Source of the DNA: Exophiala sp. HKRS030
Lineage: Eukaryota > Ascomycota > Eurotiomycetes > Chaetothyriales > Herpotrichiellaceae
DNA length: 64,000 nucleotides
Reading direction: 5' to 3'
NCBI GenBank assembly: GCA_023897205.1
Contig: JAHWDD010000005.1
Span: forward strand, 3,844,001 to 3,908,000
Below are positions 59,212 to 64,000 of the stretch, one piece after another; within the stretch, counting starts at the first letter, position 1; every line of letters starts with the position of its first letter. A model generated the notes under the pieces. It had not been told where the DNA came from, made no database searches, and was given only the letters and a program-made list of their open reading frames with translations. The position numbers and the translations under genes are program-made.

Positions 59212-62200
59212 CTATACAATCTCCACAATCACATTTGCCGTGGTGGAAATAGCCCATACCGCAATCAGACCTATGCCAACCTTCCGATCCATCCTCCACC
59301 CATTCAGTGGTACAAAAATCAACAATGCCACCAATGTCACAAGAAGTGTAATCCCCGATATCATCAACGTTGTGCTGACCTCTAATTCATATGGTTTATA
59401 ATGAATGGGCTTGTTAGGATGTTTGGCATGTTTGTGCGAAGCGTTGTGAATCGTCATATACATGCCTCCGAGTCCGATGCCGAGCAAGATGTTCAACATG
59501 GGACCACCGAAACACGCTGAAAGTGCCATGACAGGATATCCAAGCCTGGCCACCGTCACATCGGCCACCCAGTCTCCTACCGAGTTGCCCATGGCGAAGA
59601 TGGTCAATCCTAAAATTGCATCCGACATACCCGTAATGACACCGAAAGCTTTGAGCACTCCCACAACTTCATTAGCTATGGTTGAGATCCATGCAATCGC
59701 CACCATGAATCCGAGAAAACAGAACAATGGCCGGTATTTCGGTTCACGTTCTGGACTTGTGGTAGAGAGCAGGATCAACAAAGCCACGAGCGAGAAGACC
59801 AGGGCGCCGAGTACCATCCGAATGTATAATTTGACCGTGACATCGTCTTCCAAGTTAAACCAGATTGTTGTCACCACAAAGAAAGGAGCTGTGAAGACCT
59901 GCACAAACACCAGCCATCGATTCCAGTCCTTTCCTGCCGAAATCTCTGAAATCTCCTGCTCGATGTGTTTGGCATAGTCTGACTGTGATCGAGAGAGGAC
60001 TGCACTATGAGGATGTGGGGGAGCATCAGTTGCTTGTCGTTTAGGGGCAATAGCTGGTGTGTCCGGAGCTAGGTTGACGCGGCTTTGAGATCGGCCGCGA
60101 CTTCCGGCTCCAGGAGTCAGCAGATCGAGTTCCGGTTCAGCATGCTCGTCGTTTGCTTCCTCGGCCGGTTCGACCACCGGAAGGGTCACTTTGAACAAGA
60201 AGAGAGGGATAGCGGTGATAAGTCCCAGAATGTGGTCTGTAATTGACCTCTGCCGCCAATCATAAAGAGTCGGGAATAGAGTCTGTACAATAATCTGAGG
60301 TGCGACGAGATACTTATATGGCCACCATGAGAACGTGCGCATGCCTGCCTCCTCGTCGTCTGGTAGAAGTGGCAAGTTATGGGTCGACTCTGGAGACATA
60401 CTTGGTGCAGGAAGATGGATGCTAGGGGGTCGCGACGACCGAGGCGTGAGTACCATGGGAGAGTCCATGTATGGAGGAAAGTCTTCAGGTTGTAGAATCG
60501 AACGAGAATGATCGGGATGGGGGATGTTCAGAACTGGGATCTGAAGCGTTGATCTCGCCTTAGGGGATAGTGCCGGACTTAGACTATCACTTCGATGATC
60601 TTCGCCATAGTCGGGTCTGTGGAACGTCGTGGGAGGTGGTGCGAGAAGATTGGGTGATTTAGGAGCTTCCGCGGCAGATGTCGTGGTGCTTGATCTTTGT
60701 TGCTGACCTGAGGGCGATACGACAAGCTTCGGTGAAGGAGGTCTTTGAACTGAGGGCTCGTTGAGAGAACGAAGGATACCTGCACTCGGTCTTGAATGTC
60801 GGCGTGGTGTCGGCGTCAAGGAGCCATCACTACTCACAGCATGTTCAGAGACATGCTCAGATAAAAAGTGAGTATCAAGACGAAGCCCCGCAGCATCATT
60901 CGCAGACACGGCACGGTTCCTGCTGCTGGTGCCTAATACTCTCTCAACGTCGGAATAGCTCTGATCGATAAACCCAGGATGAGAGGCATTTGGGGGAGCA
61001 CTGATGGGTAGCGGGCTATGGGCAGCACTTGCATCGTCCGAATAGCGTCTTGATCCCAGGGGAATGTTGGTGGATTTCTTTTCCAGTGAGCTCATCACAG
61101 AGCGAAATTCGAGAGCGCCAATCAAGCTGGGTCGAATAGGAGTAATCGTATTTCGCCTTTCCCCGCGGGTTGGACGTGTGACTCTCATCTGACTCCGCAG
61201 TGTGGCGAGATATCGATCACGAACTTCATCGTCATCATCCAGATCCTCCACCTTCCAAGCAGGAGTTCCGGGCGGATGAAGAGTAGAAACGCTCTCACCG
61301 GAGTGGGTCCTGATCAGACTTGCCCGTTCACTAGCCGGACGAGATTCTTCATCGTCATCCTCTTCTGGAATATCGAGTTCCTGATGGTTGGGGATGTGAT
61401 GGTGTAGACGGGCGGCTGTTTCAGCCATTCGAGCCTTACGGCGCCTTCCTAAATACCAGTGCCATACGACGACAAAAATGACATAAAAGGCGTAATAGCC
61501 TACCATGGTAGCACATTCCCACAGTCGCAAGCTACCGTCTGCCAGGAAGACCAGACTGAAAGAAGCGGCGACGGCGAAGAAACCCACATCGCGGATAAAA
61601 CTCTTCCGTGCTACCTGAAATGGATTGACCAAAGCCATGGAGCCAGCGACAACAGCGACGATAAAACCAGCAGCACCCATGAGTTCACCAACGGCTAAGC
61701 TGCCGCTATTGGATTTCATGGCGGCAAAGGTGGAGAAGACATCGGGAGAGCCATTTCCGAAGGCGAGAAAGGTGACACCGGTCAAACTTTCACTCATGTG
61801 TAGGATGCTTGCTATGGTGCTGAGATTGATGCAGAGGAAATCGGAGGCGGCAATGCCAATACTTGTAAAGAGCAGACATGCCCAGAGGATGATGAGGGCG
61901 ATGACGAACGGCTTGACGGCGGAGGAGGAGCAATAGTAGAACTGTAGATAGGAGATAAGACCGGCTTCTTCGTCTGGGCAGTTGTCTTTGACGAAGGAGC
62001 ATTGATCGACGGCCCTTTTGACGGCACGACACTGGGTCACAAAGTCAGTGGAACTGCAGGCGCAAAGACGAGCAAGTAGGATGCAGAGGCCATACTGGGA
62101 GATTTGGGGCGCCAGGATCGGCGCGAGGTACTAAAGACTGGCCATGGAGAAGGTCATGTTGCGTGAGGCCACCGGCCAAATAACTGGCGCAGAGAAGGAA

Positions 62201-62296
62201 AGTGAGGAGGAATGCGGTTGTGTATAACTTGCGAGCATGCTTGGGCAAGATGGACATGGGCATTCGCTGGTGTCGAGTCGGAGAAAGCGAGGCCAT
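59212..62296 (-). CDS. Cation/Ca2+ exchanger of the CaCA superfamily (NCKX6/Ecm27-like)
   Basis: Predicted 1006 residues from exons 62296-62096 and 62031-59212 (64-nt intron; the CACTGAC branch selects the acceptor at 62032). A signal-anchor-like segment near residues 23-40 (TTAFLLTFLLCASYL) precedes a Cys-rich lumenal part (CRAVKRAVDQCSF, NCPDEEAG). The alpha-1 repeat reads GVTFLAFGNGSPDVFSTF; the alpha-2 repeat reads FAMGNSVGDWVADVTVA and GGPMLNILLGIGLGG. About 400 residues of Ser/Pro-rich cytoplasmic loop separate the two halves. The family exchanges Ca2+ for H+, Na+ or K+ in internal membranes. An out-of-frame ATG at 62315 overlaps the start and could dampen translation. Confidence 0.92.
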
Positions 62297-63956
62297 TGCT
62301 CCGACGCAATGTCATAACGATAAGAGTGAGGTTGACATGGGGGAGATAGAGTGTGTAAAGCTCTTCTGTGCGAGCAAGCAGGAATGAGAATATATGAATC
62401 TTGGTGGAAGAGAGTCGTGGTGAGGGAGTTAGGAATGAGAAATGTGGATGGTGGATTGTGGAGGGAGTTTTGACGATGGGGATTGAATGATGGTTAAGCT
62501 GGACCAAGGCGACACAATTACGGTCAAGAGTGGAGATGGAATTGCTTGCATTGAGGAGTCGGAACTTGGACTTTGGACTTTGAACCTGTCACAGACTCAG
62601 ACTTATTACAGGCTCACAGGCACAAGCGCAGGCATGGACCGAGGGTGCCAAGTTAAAAGTTGTACAGAGTACATAGGTAGGTGGCGGTAGGAAGAGCAGA
62701 AGAGCTAGGGCACTGGGGGCACCTAGGGGGGTTTTGGTAGCGTCATACTTGGCAATTTGGCAATAAATGCCCACTAAGAGACTAGCAGAGAACTAAAAGG
62801 ACTTGATGTACTAAAGTTCGACTAGAGACCTGAGATTGTGGCTAAAGAGGCGATATTTTATGCACGGGAAGAGTGCTTTGGGCTGGATGGGTTCTAGTTT
62901 GAAGGTGTGAAGGCATAATGCAGGCTTTAGTGCAGGGAAGGTGTCCAGATGCCGCACTGAGGCTCCAATCAATCTACCAATCATTTCACACTCATGCTTG
63001 CACAGCCACACAGCCTGACATGCCTGAAAGTCACACTCACACCACGCTCGAGGTGACACTCACGCACATTGACGCACACTCTCTGACTTACTGTATTCTT
63101 CTTAGTGGGCTCACGTGTGCTACAACTTGTCGACTTGCTTTACACAACTCATGGAATCAAGGAAAAGGGTAAATGGGAAACTTCAAGGTCGTAAATATTG
63201 AGACCCTACATTCTTCCACCCCACGCAATCGACCAAGACTGCCCAGGGACTGCACGTGAGTGAATACATTATGTACTCTGTAGGTACAGTAGCTGACTGA
63301 AGTCATCTCCGGGGATGGCATTAGCCTAGCACCTGTCTAACTGCTTAGTCTCTTTCTAGCTACAGGCTAATTACCTGCGGGTAGGTTAGGATGCGCGTGC
63401 ACGGTTTAGGTACATCATGCACCTAACTCTACTCCGTAGGCACTAAGATTCTAACTCGCCAGTGACTTCTGGGCATGGCCTCCCGTCGAGCCGACGTGCG
63501 CTTGATGCTATGTTCTTAGGTCCCTCGGGCACCCAATCTTCCCGTCCGGCTTCCCCCAAGTGTGAACTTTGACCTCGAGATTCCAAAGTCCAACGTCCAA
63601 AGTACAGACCGACTCCCAAATCCAAATCCACGTTCGTCGTATTCGACATCCTATATCGAATCTTCCGTAATCACTTTTGACTTATCCCTTTACAAACATT
63701 CACCACCAACCTTCTTATTTGGAGCGCATTACTCTGTCGCCTCGCTCTGTTCAATTACGCTTTCCATGTCTTGATACTTATTCTCTCCTTCGTTGCATCA
63801 TCCTCTCGTCCTTCAACCATTCACAACTGCGCCCACCATCACTTAGATCACCCCTGCCCTGACCGCACCTTTACCATTTCCTCGTCGGATTTTTACCCTG
63901 TTGACATCTGTCCATCATCGCCCGCCATCCTCCTATCCTTATCTGGCGCTGTCCAC
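62297..63956. other. Divergent intergenic region
   Basis: About 1.7 kb, no gene. ACTCCGTAG occurs near 63430. The last 300 bp are pyrimidine-rich on the plus strand and look like the leader of a gene starting at 63957. Confidence 0.45.
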
Positions 63957-64000
63957 ATGTCATCACCCACCTACCCTACTACAAGTCCGTTCATGAATCC
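63957..64000 (+). CDS. Probable gene start cut by the right window edge
   Basis: An ATG in fair context (GTCCACATG) opens MSSPTYPTTSPFMN to the end of the window, preceded by a long CT-rich leader. Only 14 codons are visible, so the product is unknown and the start itself is tentative. Confidence 0.35.
   Translation, partial: MSSPTYPTTSPFMN

Overview
The window reads as nuclear DNA of a filamentous ascomycete (Pezizomycotina; a Eurotiomycete or Dothideomycete is plausible, but the genus cannot be fixed from sequence alone). Grounds: most genes carry one to three short introns (about 48-160 nt) with GTAAGT-like donors and CTAAC/CTGAC branch points close to the AG; ascomycete-type families are present (NIMA kinase, bZIP-DUF3425, Myb_DNA-bind_8-like small proteins, C2H2 regulator, NACHT-ankyrin fragment); and intergenic DNA is rich in short palindromic motifs of the TACTCCGTA and TACCTAGGTA type.

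Layout. 1-10.9 kb is housekeeping: SUB2 RNA helicase (its C-terminal part lies outside the window), divergent RPR2 (RNase P subunit), a coiled-coil protein resembling a BLOC-1 subunit, a WBP11-type splicing factor and the mitotic kinase NIMA. From 10.9 to 20.3 kb no convincing gene is seen; the last part is probably the long promoter/leader of a two-finger C2H2 regulator (20.3-21.2 kb). After another empty stretch come three tandem paralogues of a small Myb-like nuclear protein (24.6-28.0 kb) and the ribosome-biogenesis factor UTP25 (28.4-30.7 kb). From 30.9 to 38.7 kb there are two short-chain dehydrogenases, a bZIP-DUF3425 regulator and a mitochondrial-type HAD phosphatase.

39-52 kb looks like an accessory, partly decayed island: a 0.44 kb minisatellite, a small MGC-starting protein, C-terminal relics of two different MFS transporters, an MFS gene with a frame break near its start, a short-chain dehydrogenase, a NACHT-ankyrin gene lacking the NACHT, a 213-bp inverted-repeat (MITE-like) element with perfect 23-bp ends, and a frameshifted pseudogene whose last codons and stop lie inside that element. 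AT-rich DNA follows to 51.3 kb. Housekeeping genes resume at 52.6 kb: ADE8 (purine synthesis), a 4-coumarate-CoA-ligase-like acyl-CoA synthetase with a PTS1-like tail and a 1006-residue cation/Ca2+ exchanger. A probable gene start is cut by the right edge.

Functionally, SUB2 and WBP11 (splicing and mRNA export), RPR2 (tRNA processing) and UTP25 (rRNA processing) are RNA-metabolism genes, but their spacing gives no sign of co-regulation. No biosynthetic cluster, tRNA, rRNA or CRISPR array was recognised. The most distinctive items are the tandem Myb-like trio with a shared intron position and shared psi-K-x-E motifs, and the decayed island with its MITE. All splice models were made by eye and need transcript support.
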